Source: Hyphodiscus hymeniophilus
Lineage: Eukaryota > Ascomycota > Leotiomycetes > Helotiales > Hyphodiscaceae
DNA length: 64,000 bases
Assembly (NCBI GenBank): GCA_016508695.1
Contig: VNKQ01000012.1
Span: forward strand, 558,001-622,000
Direction of reading: 5' to 3'
The notes under the pieces: generated by a model
The model's database searches: none
Seen by the model: the letters and a program-made list of their open reading frames with translations, nothing else
Told to the model about the DNA's origin: nothing
Shown here: positions 22,644 through 33,959 of the stretch, one piece after another
Numbering within the stretch: position 1 is the stretch's first letter
Layout: each line of letters opens with the position of its first letter
Position numbers and translations under genes: made by a program

Positions 22644-22933
22644 GCTCCGATTAGGCGGATCTCTCCAGGTCTCTTTCTGACGATGCCCAGGTTATCGAGT
22701 GCCTGCTGTGAGCGGTTCATTGAAGAGGAGATGCAGTCTTGGCAGCGAGCTGAAGACAGAACCTAGTAGCTACCTACAGTAGCGCATTGGTCAGCCAATC
22801 ATAAATTTCTCTACACCCCAGACATGCAGGGAGATAAGGACAATCTACCGATCATGTGCATCATTTCTTCCCCACAGTGTAAATATTGCGGTAACACCGT
22901 ATATCAATCCTATCCGAACTCAGAATATTAAAG
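22644..22933. promoter_or_regulatory. Shared divergent promoter of protease and gasdermin-like genes
   Basis: Only 290 bases separate the two start codons, so both genes must be controlled from the same short region. I see no clear TATA box; an AATATTAAAG stretch lies directly before the plus-strand ATG. Coupled expression of executioner and activator is the likely purpose, an inference from arrangement. Confidence 0.55.
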
Positions 22934-23761
22934 ATGGTCATCGCATCCCCGACCTATCACATTGTGGGAAAGATACCACTGGATCACCTCCAACTTGGAA
23001 CGATCATAGACGACCTCCACGACGTTGTCCCTTTGAACCAGAATGAAGAGCTAGAGCTCCACCACTCACGCCTATACTGCGAGCATGAAACGGATTTCGA
23101 AACAACCAGGGAACAGATGCTAAAAGGCAATGCCGGAATCGGTCTCAAGTTCCTCGCCGTTCAGGGAGGCGAGATCTCTCTGGGCGGCGAACGAAGCGTT
23201 ATGGGGACATACACATTCGGATCTCTCGACACAATCTTTTTCTATCCCGCTGCAAATGACTTCGTGCAAGCTGTGAGATCAGAGGGGCTGAAGGGGTATT
23301 TGGAAGCGTCGGGTTACGCTCCTGTTTATATGATAACTGGAATTAAGACTGGACGCCGACCAACGGTGAGCTTGAGTAGGACGCGAATAGTGGAAGGAAA
23401 ATTAGATATTGGGATAGATACTGGGACGGGGATTTCGATCGGGCCTAAATTTGATCCAAGTAAGAGTGCGACTGTCACTCAGAAGTCGGGCGGCTCAACG
23501 GATTATATTTGGGCGATTAGGGTGAGGAAGTTGGCGTTTAAGAAAAGGTGGAGGGTTGTAGGAGAGAGAAAGTGGGCTAGTCAGGCTCACAATGCAGGAG
23601 CCGAGCTGGTCGGTACTGATAGAGATACGGAGCAGAAGAATCATGCGATTGAGTTTGATATAGAGGAACTTGAACTCGAGGAAGAACTGAGGAGCTACGT
23701 TAAGGAAACAGAGCCGAACAAGCACGGAGATACAATTACATGGGTAGTGCCGAAGACGTAA
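22934..23761 (+). CDS. Gasdermin-like pore-forming protein candidate (HET-Q1/RCD-1 type)
   Basis: Intronless, 275 residues, no signal peptide. Its pattern follows the gasdermin N-terminal fold. A short leader with VPLN near 32-35 is followed by Gly-rich amphipathic strands at about 65-90 (GNAGIGLKF then GGEISLGGERS). A PVYMITGIKTGR segment at 130-141 matches the conserved 'YVVTEVL/ITGI' strand, and a second Gly/Ser/Thr hairpin at about 155-187 leads into YIWAIRVRKLAFKKRW at 191-206. A short acidic tail (about 229-260) follows the basic core, the size expected of the inhibitory tail that is cut off in fungal gasdermins. Fungal gasdermins are about this long and commonly sit beside a protease gene, as here. 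The assignment rests on remembered pattern and context, not alignment; it could be another fungal family of unknown function. Confidence 0.6.
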   Translation: MVIASPTYHIVGKIPLDHLQLGTIIDDLHDVVPLNQNEELELHHSRLYCEHETDFETTREQMLKGNAGIGLKFLAVQGGEISLGGERSVMGTYTFGSLDTIFFYPAANDFVQAVRSEGLKGYLEASGYAPVYMITGIKTGRRPTVSLSRTRIVEGKLDIGIDTGTGISIGPKFDPSKSATVTQKSGGSTDYIWAIRVRKLAFKKRWRVVGERKWASQAHNAGAELVGTDRDTEQKNHAIEFDIEELELEEELRSYVKETEPNKHGDTITWVVPKT

Positions 23762-24248
23762 ATAACTGAAAGTAGTTTCTTTTCATGAATCAGGGTTACT
23801 TCTGTCTCATTAACCTAGTGTATGGAGCGATATCTGCACTTGGAGATGTCCATGAACTAGATGTAATCAAAGGCGAGATTGCACCCCTCATATTCACAGG
23901 TCTGAACTATAAGGGAAACTCCCAAAACCATCAAATAGATCATTCAACAAGCAGTCCACGATCATTGAACCGTCAAGAAACTTGCAATGACCTTGAAGCA
24001 TAGAAAGGGAGTAGGGTGAGCACTCTCAGCCCCGGAAAGGTATGCGATTTCAGCATCCCAAGCACTACTTTACAACAAAAATGGCCACGCAATTGTCTGG
24101 CAGTGATGTCGCGGAAACACAGTAAGCAGACAAGATCTTGAGAAGGGTTTAGACGACCATCGCAGCCTCCAGTGGGCCATGAATAAAGTCTGATTGAAAA
24201 CCTAACCCGAAGCTCGCTCCTGAGCTAGCTTGCCCAGCCAGGGCAAGC
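23762..24248. other. Intergenic, convergent 3' ends
   Basis: Separates the gasdermin-like gene from the ECM15-like gene. No gene or repeat seen; a 72-residue open frame starting at 23785 has no coding signs. Confidence 0.5.
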
Positions 24249-25106
24249 CTACAGTCCTTGCTCAGTCAAAGAGTTCGTCTCCTCGCCCACTTTTGCGATT
24301 CGTTCTTTCCCGTCGGGTTCTGGGTCAGAGACGATGACCTTCTGGTCCGCACTTCCATCGGCGGCTAGGATACTTTCGACTTTGGAAACTTTCTCGGAGA
24401 AGTGCTGCTTCTTGTCGGTTCTGAGTCACAGTTAGACTCTTACGTGATTGTAATTTAGGAAGTCTAAGGATGAGAAATGTCTGAGAAGGAGCACGGCCAT
24501 GGAAGGGAAGGAGGGTCCGGAGATTATCTACCTTGTGCCAATGCGGATATCACTTTGGATGCGCAGGACTCCAATCTGGTGGACCAGTGTGTGTGCTTGT
24601 CCGATAAGACGCATTACATCGTCCCATGGGCCTTCTGTTGATTTTCAGTCAGAAATCGAGAAAACCATATATATTCTTTCCTCAGCGGAACTAGCGAAGA
24701 GAAGTCGTACCAACAGTAGTACCAGCAGAGTGCATAGAGTAACTCATGCCGCTCGCTTTCATCAGACGCTCTGTAACAGTCAGCCATCTCTCTCTCACTA
24801 CGATTTGACAGCCCTGATATCTCGTAATCTCTTAGATTATCTCCAGTCACGAGTCGTGGCACGTGATGAGACTTTTGGGAGGGAGCATTGGTGCATCTCG
24901 AAATGACTTACGAACAGCAGCAACCTCATTGGACACTGACGCAGTGGGTGTGCCAATCTATATTCTTATCAATCGTGGCGCCCAGCATTGAACCCTCGAG
25001 GGGGCCGCGGAGAGTGTGGCATGACGCCTGTCGGCAAGGTACTCACTGGTATCAAGCAGAAATCAGCGACACATACTGGCGGGGTAGCTAGAGTCGCATA
25101 ATCCAT
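24249..25106 (-). CDS. ecm15: ECM15-like MTH1187/UPF0045 thiamine-binding protein
   Basis: A small gene in five exons: 25106-25047, 24957-24912, 24770-24711, 24634-24532 and 24420-24249. They join in frame to 146 residues with introns of 89, 141, 76 and 111 bases, unusually dense for so short a protein. The family is recognised by CVADFCLIP near the start, SYSMHSAGTTVEGPWDDVM in the middle and RIQSDIRIGTRTDKK near the end, closely like yeast Ecm15 and bacterial MTH1187/YkoF-type thiamine-binding proteins. The last 50 residues, with an acidic tail, go beyond the usual 100-residue family length. Members bind thiamine or related pyrimidines; the cell role in fungi is poorly known. Confidence 0.88.
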
Positions 25107-25638
25107 TGTAAAAGAGATTTAGAAGCAATCTAAGGACTGAAAGGTGACCTAATGGAGCTTGTTTGGTTAACGAAGCTGCTTCAAAATTGAACGAAATCGA
25201 AGTCGAAGGGGTTAGGTTAGTGCCACGACATTTCTTGATACGTGCGCGCTTTGATATGAGAGTAGGGCGTGACTTTATGGGCCTGGTTTGTAAAACCACA
25301 CCATGAAGGATGTTAGGAATGAGCATTGATATTTGATCCGAGGAATGAGGACTCTGGTGCGAAAAGGACCAGACAATGAACTTCCAAATGTTCCGGGAAA
25401 GCACGTAGTGTTGTGTTATACAAACTTTCGAGCAATGCTAGTAAGTCACGCACAACACATAAGTTCATATCATGAATGTTCATTCTAATGGCCAGTTTCC
25501 AGACAAGTTTATCCTGATTCCCATGAAACAAACCACTTGATAAGGGCACTGGTGGCATGCGCCCCAATGCAATGCTTAGTTCGATCGCTCATCCCAAACG
25601 CCTACGCTATGCATCAGACCAAAGTCCATAGAAGATTC
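25107..25638. other. Intergenic
   Basis: Promoter side of the ECM15-like gene and 3' side of the PLC-like gene. No gene, RNA or repeat recognised. Confidence 0.5.
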
Positions 25639-26871
25639 TCACATGAAGACGAAATTCCCAACAGCAACGAAAATTATCGCCGCCAGCGCCAATCTTGGCA
25701 CATCTCTTATCATAGAGCTCGCTCCACTACTCCCTGGGGTCAACTCCGCTGTGCTCACGCTTGTTCTTCCAGTAGCCGTAATCCCGTTAAGATTATCCGC
25801 GGTCTCAATACTGGCTCCCACGTTCCAGAAGTCCACAAGCATAAACGTAGGTTTTGAGCCCCATCCGGTTTCGCATTCCGCTCCATTTGTTCCCAATGCA
25901 CCCGTTATATTTGTACTTGCCGAGTTCGTGGTGTCAATGTCTGTGATATCAGGCACAGAAATTCCAAACGCCTCGGCGGTATCGGTGAAGTGGTTTAGAA
26001 GGCCCAGATAGCCGGAAGAAATCGCGGAGGTAGAGGATGTAAGTGTGGATGGGCGTTGGGGTGTGCAATTGAAGCCAGAGAGCGAGCTGACGCCGAAAGT
26101 TGTTTCGAAGACGTAGTCAAATTCATCCAGGAGATATGGATAGGTCGAGTCGGGGGTTACGGACGCGATAAAGGTTATGAGACGTTTATTCGCGGTAATC
26201 AGACTTTGCAGTGTTGGCCAGGTTGACATGGGCCCACGAGTCAGGTTAGTCGAGGTTGGTTTGTAGCTGTAGGTGCTGATCCCTGAGGATTCAAAGACGG
26301 TGCCGAAAGCTGAGGCATCTCGATTGTCACTGTTCACAAGAAGAAGTGTCACGACTTCATTCGTGTTGGCGTCCATCCATTTCTTGATATCCGTCAAGAA
26401 TGACTCGAGAGTACCGGCATCAAGGAGGTCGCATGAGGTATGGCAGAGTTCTAACGTCCCAGAACTGTTGTGCACTTGTGCTTGAAGTAATCGGATGCCA
26501 GCTGAAAGAGCAAGTATTGCATTATAAAATTGGTTGCCGGCTGTTGAGAAGCCTGTACTGCTGTCTCAGAGAAATGCAGAGTCATGGGCTCCCATATGAG
26601 TGAAATTGTTATGGTCCCGGTTGCAAAGCTCCGGGGAATTGTTACATGCTACCGTGCTCGATGATGTAGCAGCCGCTTGGGAGACTGTGGAGACTGCTTG
26701 TGTTGTGGTCGATCCAAAAGTGGATATTGATGTTGCCGTTGCTAAAAAGACTGATGATGATACTCCAGATCCTCCTTGCCCAGCACCTCCATTGGATTCT
26801 TGAGCCACAGCCTGCGAAAGACCGGTGAGTGAAATTAGAGCTACAAATGCAGCAAGTGATGAAGGTAACAT
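25639..26871 (-). pseudogene. PLC-like phosphodiesterase, GPI-anchored, broken by one in-frame stop
   Basis: One continuous frame of 411 codons interrupted by a single TGA at 26568-26566 (codon 102). Upstream lies a signal peptide (MLPSSLAAFVALISLTGLSQAVA), a Ser/Thr-rich linker and the family motif NNFTHMGAHDSAFL. Immediately downstream the frame continues as DSSTGFSTAGNQFYNA, ALSAGIRLLQAQV and LELCHTSCDLLDAG, the rest of a PLC-like TIM-barrel domain. It ends in a hydrophobic tail suited to GPI attachment. Homologues carry Arg (RDS/RDA) where the stop sits, so CGA probably became TGA. No GT-AG pair can splice the stop out. The damage may be recent or a base-call error, since the rest of the frame is intact. 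The ATG at 26871 was chosen because it starts the signal peptide. Intact versions are secreted, wall or membrane-anchored proteins of uncertain catalysis. Confidence 0.82.
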
Positions 26872-28833
26872 CGTGAGGGGTGTATATGAGACAAAGCCTC
26901 GGATATTATTTAGCGACTGGGAAATATGGCAACCAACAAAGGATATGTTCAGCAAAGTATAGAAGGTGTACGGAAGCGACCGTTTAAATGGTAAGAAGGA
27001 TATAAAAAGAGAGAGAAAAGAAGAGGTCTAGGACAATACGGAAAGCGTGCAAAGGTTCTCGTTGAGTTAAGTGAGTGCCTTACGAACTTGGAAAGATCAA
27101 ACACACTGCGCCACTCGTTCTCCGCATCGTCGTAAGCAAAGACGCGAATGTAGAAAAATAAGTGGCTTGCAAGCACGAGGTCGTACTCTGTAGCTCAATC
27201 AATTGCAATTTTGTAATCTTTCGGACTCTAGCCGGTTAGGTCACACGGCAGCCACAGATAACGGAGCCTTCTACCGGTAGAAGGACCACGCGGTGGTTTG
27301 GTCCGTTTGAGTGGTTCTTCGTGGAAAAGAGAAAGGGATGTTCAGGTGAGGTTGACATCCACTGCGGCTGTGGTGGCTGCCGCTGTTGTGGCTGCACCTT
27401 CCGCCCATCTATTCTAGGAATTGTGGGTCCCATGGAATCCCCTTGCGTTTCATGTCACAAAAGATGCAAACCAACCTCGTCTCAAGTTCTTCATTTCGAG
27501 TACGATGTACACTCTACAGTATCCAGATTACAGCCGACTGTTCCAACTCCCCAGCTTCAAGGTAAGGTCAGCATATTTGATTTCCATCATCAAGCTCTAC
27601 AAGATGTAGAGGCATGAGAAACCGCACATTATCCTCGTCCCACAGGGCTTCCTCGTTGGTGGACTGTATTGTTCTATTTATTCCTACCCACGAAATCAGG
27701 CAAGGTGTAGCGTACACAACCCAACGGCATAGTGTCCATCAGGTCTTGCATTTAAGTTTGAGTTTATGCCTTGTGATGTGCAGAAAAGCGTTGACAGAGT
27801 CGAGGAATTCTCACAGCATTCAGCCAGATAATTCGCCTTCAATGATGGTCACACAAAGTTGATTATGCTGTCAAATTAAGTCTAGATTTTGCAGAACGGA
27901 GACGGCATGGTTCGGCTGTAGGGGTGTGTCGACACAGAAATGGAAGTCGACAGGAAGTCGATTGAATATGAGACAAAGCACACCCCAGAAAACTTATAGA
28001 GCCGTGGAAGTTGGGACTTGTAGCTTTACCACCAACGTGACTTGCGATATCTATTGCTTGACGGCCGGTTATTGAGTGTTGTTGTGAGTGAGGAAGGAGG
28101 CTCGAAGGGTCTGAACTGTTATTCAGGGAAAGGCTATGTGTTGACAAAGGCGCAAGGCTGTGACAGCCTACCTACCTAGGCAAATCCGCCTAGGGGAAAT
28201 CATGAAGAATGCAGAGGATGCTGTTTTAGGTATAAGTCGAATTTGCTTATTTACGCATCTAACAGCTTTGGCCTGCGATTTTTGCTGTTTCCTATTTCAA
28301 TACTGGGGACTCCCGCAAGCCTCAAGGATTGGCTTTTCAGCGCACGAACGAAAGCCGCATGCTCTGCCGAGAATGCCCGACTTGATCATAAACCCAAGTC
28401 ATTTCGACCAGATGATGATTCTCTGTACAGGCCTCCTGCACTGCAATGGGGCCATGGTGACAGCCACCCAGCCCTATTCGCTACCACAACCAGCTGTGGA
28501 TTTTCAAATCTGGCAGCCGAGGACGGGAATGAGTGGAAACGCCCAGTTGAGAGCCTTATGCCTTCGTGGTAATGGGCCGAGACAAACTGCCTGATTATCA
28601 GCAATGAGGCTACAAATGAGCAAACAACACATTTACCGCCACTGAGACATGGTCGCCTCAAAGGTAGCCTCATCACTCGCCTACTCAATCTGCTCCTTCA
28701 TCACCTCCCACCCCCTCTGTTCCTCATGGCCCTGTTGTCATCACTTACACCTTGGTCTTTATCCCCCTTAGACCATCAATTTTCCCAAACCACTGCTCTT
28801 CGTTATCACCGTACCAACCCCAGACTGAGCACC
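26872..28833. other. Long intergenic region
   Basis: Divergent promoter space between the PLC-like gene and the small cysteine-containing gene. I examined both strands and found only unsupported open frames, no tRNA and no obvious mobile element. Confidence 0.45.
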
Positions 28834-29385
28834 ATGCCACCGACTACTCTCAACCAAGCTACCATCAGCGGCCCAGCATCCCCAGCCTTTCAAGGCTCGG
28901 TGACGTTCTACACAGACGCTCATTGCAGCAACGTCTTCTCCGCATACCCAACTCCACTCACCATCGGCACATGTCTCAACATACCGGCGCCCAGCGTCAG
29001 CAGCGTATCCATCTCCTCGCTCCCTTCCTGTCCCGACGACAGCGCACCACTTCTTCTCATCTCAAATGGTTCGTCTTAAGACATAGTCTCCTACTCTACT
29101 CATCGGTATCCGATGCGTTCGAAACCAAGAGGGAAGCATGCTGACACAGCTCGTTCAACAGTGAAAGATTGCAAGAACCCCACAACCGCAATAAGTGACG
29201 TTGAATCTCAAGCTTTTTCCTCGGCCACTGAGAAGACCGAAGTCGGAAGTATGGAGTTCGTGTGCGTCGGTTTGGAGGGCCGGCCGGTGCGGAGGAGGGC
29301 TGAGGGGAATGGCAATGTGGTACGGGGTGTGCTTGATAATAATACCGTCAGCGTTGGCTGTTGCCCAACGTGTGTTGTTATGTGA
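28834..29385 (+). CDS. Small cysteine-containing protein, secreted-protein-like
   Basis: Exons 28834-29068 and 29162-29385 (93-base intron, GTTCGT...CAACAG) give 152 residues. The first part resembles a widespread fungal small secreted family: GSVTFYTDAHCSN, a run of Ser/Val, SLPSC, then LLLIS and KDC. Cysteines are regularly spaced, which suggests disulfides. No convincing signal peptide begins at the chosen ATG; an upstream in-frame ATG at 28726 adds 36 residues but no clear signal either. The true start may therefore lie in an unrecognised exon. Function unknown; an effector-type or wall protein is possible. Confidence 0.55.
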
Positions 29386-30437
29386 GCGGGTGCAAGTCGA
29401 CGGTTAGGAGAGGTATCTGTTTTATTCTTCTTATTTTTTCATTTTTACCCCCTCAAGTTCCATGGTGTTCAAATCTACGCTTCCTTAGCTCCCGAGCTTG
29501 GTAGATCCATGCCGGGCACAGAGACAATTCTACTATGCACTGAGTAGTCTGGTATGCAAAATTGACAAGGCTTGGAAGATCCTTTATACAGACTAGGCTT
29601 TAACGAAAGGATAACCTCAACGTGAGCCAACCTAAGGTGCCACTGCTTTTACCATCAAACCAATATAACAAAAGGCAAACAAAGCCTTGCTGCTGCCTCA
29701 CCATCAACTTGTCAAGCCAGAACCCTCACAGATCATTTTCAAACACTAGATCCCGTCAAAAGCCATCCCATTTATTTAACACCATATCTATACTGGCCGT
29801 GCTCTTGGAGGTGGAAGCTCCGATATCAACGTCACGAGCGTAATATTGGTCGACCTGATGGATAGGCTGCTTATAGGAAGGGAATTTAAGGGAGAAGTAA
29901 GAGGGTCAAAATCCTCAGTTTTGCGGGAAACAACGATGATCTCAGACATGAAGAGGTGGCACTGTCTGGGGAATATAGGCGGAAGCTACTTAGCCCACAA
30001 AGGCCGACCACCACGACTGTCAAACAAAGGCGACTAGGCACGTGATTTCCAGAAAATCTCCCTCTTTCAGAGAAGTAGTTGAAGGCTTGAACGAAACGCT
30101 TCCAGTACACAATGTAAAGCATCAAAGAAAAAAGATCGAGAGCGGCTGCTTATATAAGTGCCATACCTTAGGTAGGTAGGCACAGATTGCGAAAGTCACT
30201 TGACTTTGCCAGGACATCTCATATTGCCCATCTCCACGGGCTGGGAAGAACCAATGCATTTCGCTACTTGCGTCACAATAAATCAACAACACCTCCCATC
30301 ATTTTCTCATGGACTCAACTCCTTCGTTGCTGACTCGAAATCCGTGCAACCCTTCGCTTAAGATGGACGATGGTGACAGTGTATCAACCATCATTCACCC
30401 CATTGTCGCAACCCTCACAACGAGTTCCAGAACCAAT
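29386..30437. other. Intergenic
   Basis: Convergent 3' ends. No supported gene. A CCTTAGGTAGGTAGG motif near 30167 recurs in similar form elsewhere in the window (for example 28168) and may be a dispersed short element. Confidence 0.4.
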
Positions 30438-32602
30438 CTATGATCTAGCAGCTTCCAGTTCTAATTCCAGCTGCCTAATTCTTTCGCTTTGGTCTTGCGC
30501 ACCAGAGCCACCACCGACCCGCACCTTCAATGTATCGACTTCATGGGCCAAATTTCCAATCCTAGCACTCTGTTCACTGATGGTCCTTGTTTGCACCTCC
30601 AAGAGACTCTTAATTTCGGCTAAGGATGACTCGACTTGTCCATTGCTTAACGAGGATGATGAACCAACAGCTGCTATTGGACCTGAAGAAGTGGGGATGC
30701 TAGCAGGTGTCGGAGTAACAGCAGGAGGCTGCACAGATCTGGGTGTAGCTTGTGATATAGGAGAAGCCTTTGGTGGGGAAGTCTTTGTTGGAGAGGTCTT
30801 GATAGGTGAGATAGGCTTGGACTCCACCTTCGCTGCGGATGGAAGAGACTTTTGTACTGGCTTAGAAATCTCCTCGAAGCTGGATGTCTCGTCCTCGTCG
30901 TCTTCAGCAGGCTCATCGTCCTGAAACTTCGAAGCCATAGCCGCGATTGATCCCTTCTGCTCAGCCATGGTCGGAGGAGGAGCTTTGAACACGGGTGTTG
31001 GCTCCGGCGCTTTGTTTCCCGGAGTGGGTGCCTTCACTGGGGCGGGAGCGGGAGCAGGGGTAGGTGGTTTATAGTCAGCGGGGACCTCAACTGGAGCATT
31101 GCCTTCGTAGACACTCTCCAAGTCAATCTTGGGTGGCAATCCATCCTTGCCTGACAACCATTCGGTGGCGGACACGGCGGGCTTGAGTCCAGTCGCTGGT
31201 GGGTAAATGTCCGACTGAAAGACTTCCGCTCGTCGTGGGACGGTGAAGGATATAGGTTCAATGTAGCTATCATTGACAGTTTTGTATGCTCTCATAACTT
31301 CGTTCTCGTGGACCTAGTAGTTTGCTATTAGCTTCGTTACATGGCATTACATTTGGGCAACTCACATTAATGCCGCGTCTTGGCAAGAATGCTAGACCTC
31401 GTTGAGGATCTCCAGATTTATATTCGGATAAGAATTCAAGCTTGTCGTTTTCGTACTCAAAGTAGCGGATGTTGCCATCTCCTTTACCAGCAAGATACAG
31501 ACACTGCGTTCCGTCATCTGCGACAAGTCAGTAATTGTATTGAGCCAAATTTGAAACATCGTACCCCAGAATGGCATGCAAACACCAGAGAGTGAATCCA
31601 ATACAGTAAAGTCTCCTCCAATAGGCTCTGCCGGGCTTCCAACATCCCATAACGCAATCTGACGATCACTCATTTTTGAGAAACCAGTAGTTGCAACGCG
31701 GTTGTGCTCGCCCATCCAGACTACTCTGCTATTCTTTGCCCCACTATGTCCCGCCACTTCATGTGCTGCTCTCTCTTGACGGACATCCCAGAAGCGCAAC
31801 TTCTTGTCTCGGGAAGTTGTAACCATCATGGTACCGGATGCATTCCACGATAAACTCTGCACAATATCCTTGTGCTTGAGTACGAGATTCGACTTCCCCG
31901 CTCCAATATCCCATAGCTTTATTGTGTAGTCGCCAGATGCAGAGGCAAGGATGTTTTCAGCAGCAGGATTGAAGAGGACCTGTCCAACTTTCCTTCTGTT
32001 GTGTTAGCCATCTTCCTCTAGCTTTCAACCTATGCGCATACCTCGAGTGTCCCGTAAGCTTGCTGACTGGAGCCACATCTGTAGGATCTTCGGACTCAGA
32101 CTGTAGTGAGAAGCCTTGCGGTACCTGCCATATGAATACTTTGCCATCGTCGGATCCGGAAGCAATAATGCTATCATTGAACGGGTTCCTGGACGGGTGT
32201 CAGCATGAGTTTTCCTGCGGCATGCCTCTACACACCAATCTGTATCCAACACCGGCGCAGTGTGTCCTCGAAACAGTGGAATCCGTTCAGGCAAGCGACC
32301 CTTCTCATTGATAGGTATCACAGCGAACGCGCCACCTCCGCTGGACTCCCAATTGACCGCAAGGTATTCCGGGTTGACCTAGATCCATTGTCAGCTACGT
32401 CCATTGTCCCCAGCTTGTATCTGCTGACCTTCACCAAGTTCGTATCCCAGGCATTACGACTGATGTGCAAGTTATCGTAGCAGGCCTCCTTCTTCGTGGA
32501 CTTTCCGAAGACATGTCCTGTGTTTCCAGTCAGCTTGATTTCGCGCCCTCCAGTTTGGCGAAGCTTACGATATTTCGACGAGCGCACAAAGCGACCTGCC
32601 AT
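30438..32602 (-). CDS. crn1: Coronin, actin-binding WD40 protein
   Basis: Seven exons: 32602-32569, 32517-32429, 32378-32236, 32188-32042, 31995-31565, 31517-31366 and 31313-30438, joined in frame to 623 residues. The first exon encodes the coronin signature MAGRFVRSSKYR, completed after the splice by HVFGKSTKKEACYDNLHISR. WD40 repeats fill the first 400 residues (GHTAPVLDTDWNPF, SGSDDGKVFIW, SASGDYTIKLWD, TTSRDKKLRFWD). A long Pro/Lys/Ser-rich linker follows, and the C-terminus is a coiled coil of heptads (EIKSLLEVQTRTISEQSARIGNLAHEVDTL, shortened here), as in yeast Crn1, where the tail regulates Arp2/3. It acts on actin patches and filaments. Introns are 46-52 bases. Confidence 0.96.
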
Positions 32603-33007
32603 TTGGGATTATGCGATTGTATCCAAGTACTCCTTGGGTTGCTATAAATACGTGATGCTAAAGAGCGAAAGTGGAGGTGGTGTTGTGCAGGTTATCTTGG
32701 ACAGTTCGGAAAGTTGTCTTGTTCAATGCTTGCTGAAACTCGATCTACGCGCAAGTTTAGCTGCCCCATTCTCAGGCCCAATTTGGAAAGTCACGTTTCG
32801 CTTGCGAGTCTTTGTTTCATCCCCTTTCTCCTTCATTTACTCTTATCGTTTATTCAACATTTCACTCTTCCCCTTTTCATGGTTAAAATTGTGCTGCATA
32901 ACTACGTGTTTCATTCCATCGCTTTTCGCGGGTAAACGTCGGCTTAAGTGATTTTTGGTTGAATATTTTGAAATAAGAGATTTTCGACCAATCCCTATGG
33001 AGTTTGC

Positions 33008-33093
33008 AGTCGTATGGTCTAATGGTTATGATATCTCGTTCACAACATGAACATGATCCGAGATGGTTCTGAGTTCGATCCTCAGTACGACTA
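33008..33093 (+). tRNA. tRNA-Val (CAC) with 13-base intron
   Basis: Acceptor stem AGTCGTA pairs perfectly with TACGACT and the discriminator is A. T8 is present, the A-box is TGGTCTAATGG and the T arm is CTGAG-TTCGATC-CTCAG with a B-box. The anticodon stem is TCTCG/CGAGA. The loop reads TTCACA, then a 13-base intron, then C, giving anticodon CAC (codon GTG). Without the intron it counts to 73 positions. T-rich sequence after 33100 would terminate RNA polymerase III. Confidence 0.88.
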
Positions 33094-33959
33094 TCTGACT
33101 TTTGGTTTTGCTGAATTTTTTGCACGCAGACTATCACGGTATTACAGGTTTACTAGGTAGCCTTTTTTTTTGGCCGCCTCGCTTGAAGTCATTCTCGTGG
33201 TCAAGCTGCTTTGTCATGCCAGCCAGCCTCTTGTAACCACCATTATGTTTTACTTTTTGAAGAATTAGCTCGCTACTGCATATGAACCCTTCTCTTGATC
33301 CAACATCCATTATGTTTTTCTGTTGGATTGTGTTGTGGCTTGACGATCATCCCCGGATTGATTTCCCGCAACACCTTCCTGTTTATAGGAACAAGAATGA
33401 CTGCACTTCTCCGAGAAAACAAGGATTTACAATGTGATTTGTATGCTCTAGAAAAGAGAGAGAAACAGTCCATTGAAGCTCATGTGAATAATGCATATCT
33501 GGCAGTGGCAGTAGTGTAGTGAAGACTTTGAATCTCAGCTTTGTTACACGGGCTAAGTCTTGGACACTACAAATTCTGAGTCTGCTTTGATGTATGACCA
33601 GAAAACTACTAGAATCAACGAGATAGTCAGTTGGGACGGTATATTTGTAAAACCCCAGAGGCTCTAAGCATGTTTCCAGCATGCAATAGTGTGTTAACAA
33701 TGAGCTGTTTTTGCAGGAAGAGTTCCATGACCATTGTCGGGGAGCCTCACAGTTTCGAAAGTTAGTTCGATCCAAGAACTGGTCGCAAGTGTGGCATATT
33801 CCTAGAGGCTGATGAGAGGGCTAAGTTTGTGGCGTCGTCTCACTGAAGTCGCAAATACAGAGCCTTAGCAAGTGCAGCGGTTTTATTGCTGCTCTTTATG
33901 AATGGACATCATCACACAGTCGCCGAGCATCACGTGCCTGTTCTTACGCATTACCTATA

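Noticed and set aside
23785..24003. 72-residue frame behind the gasdermin-like gene
   Set aside because: Lies in the 3' region, no coding signs.
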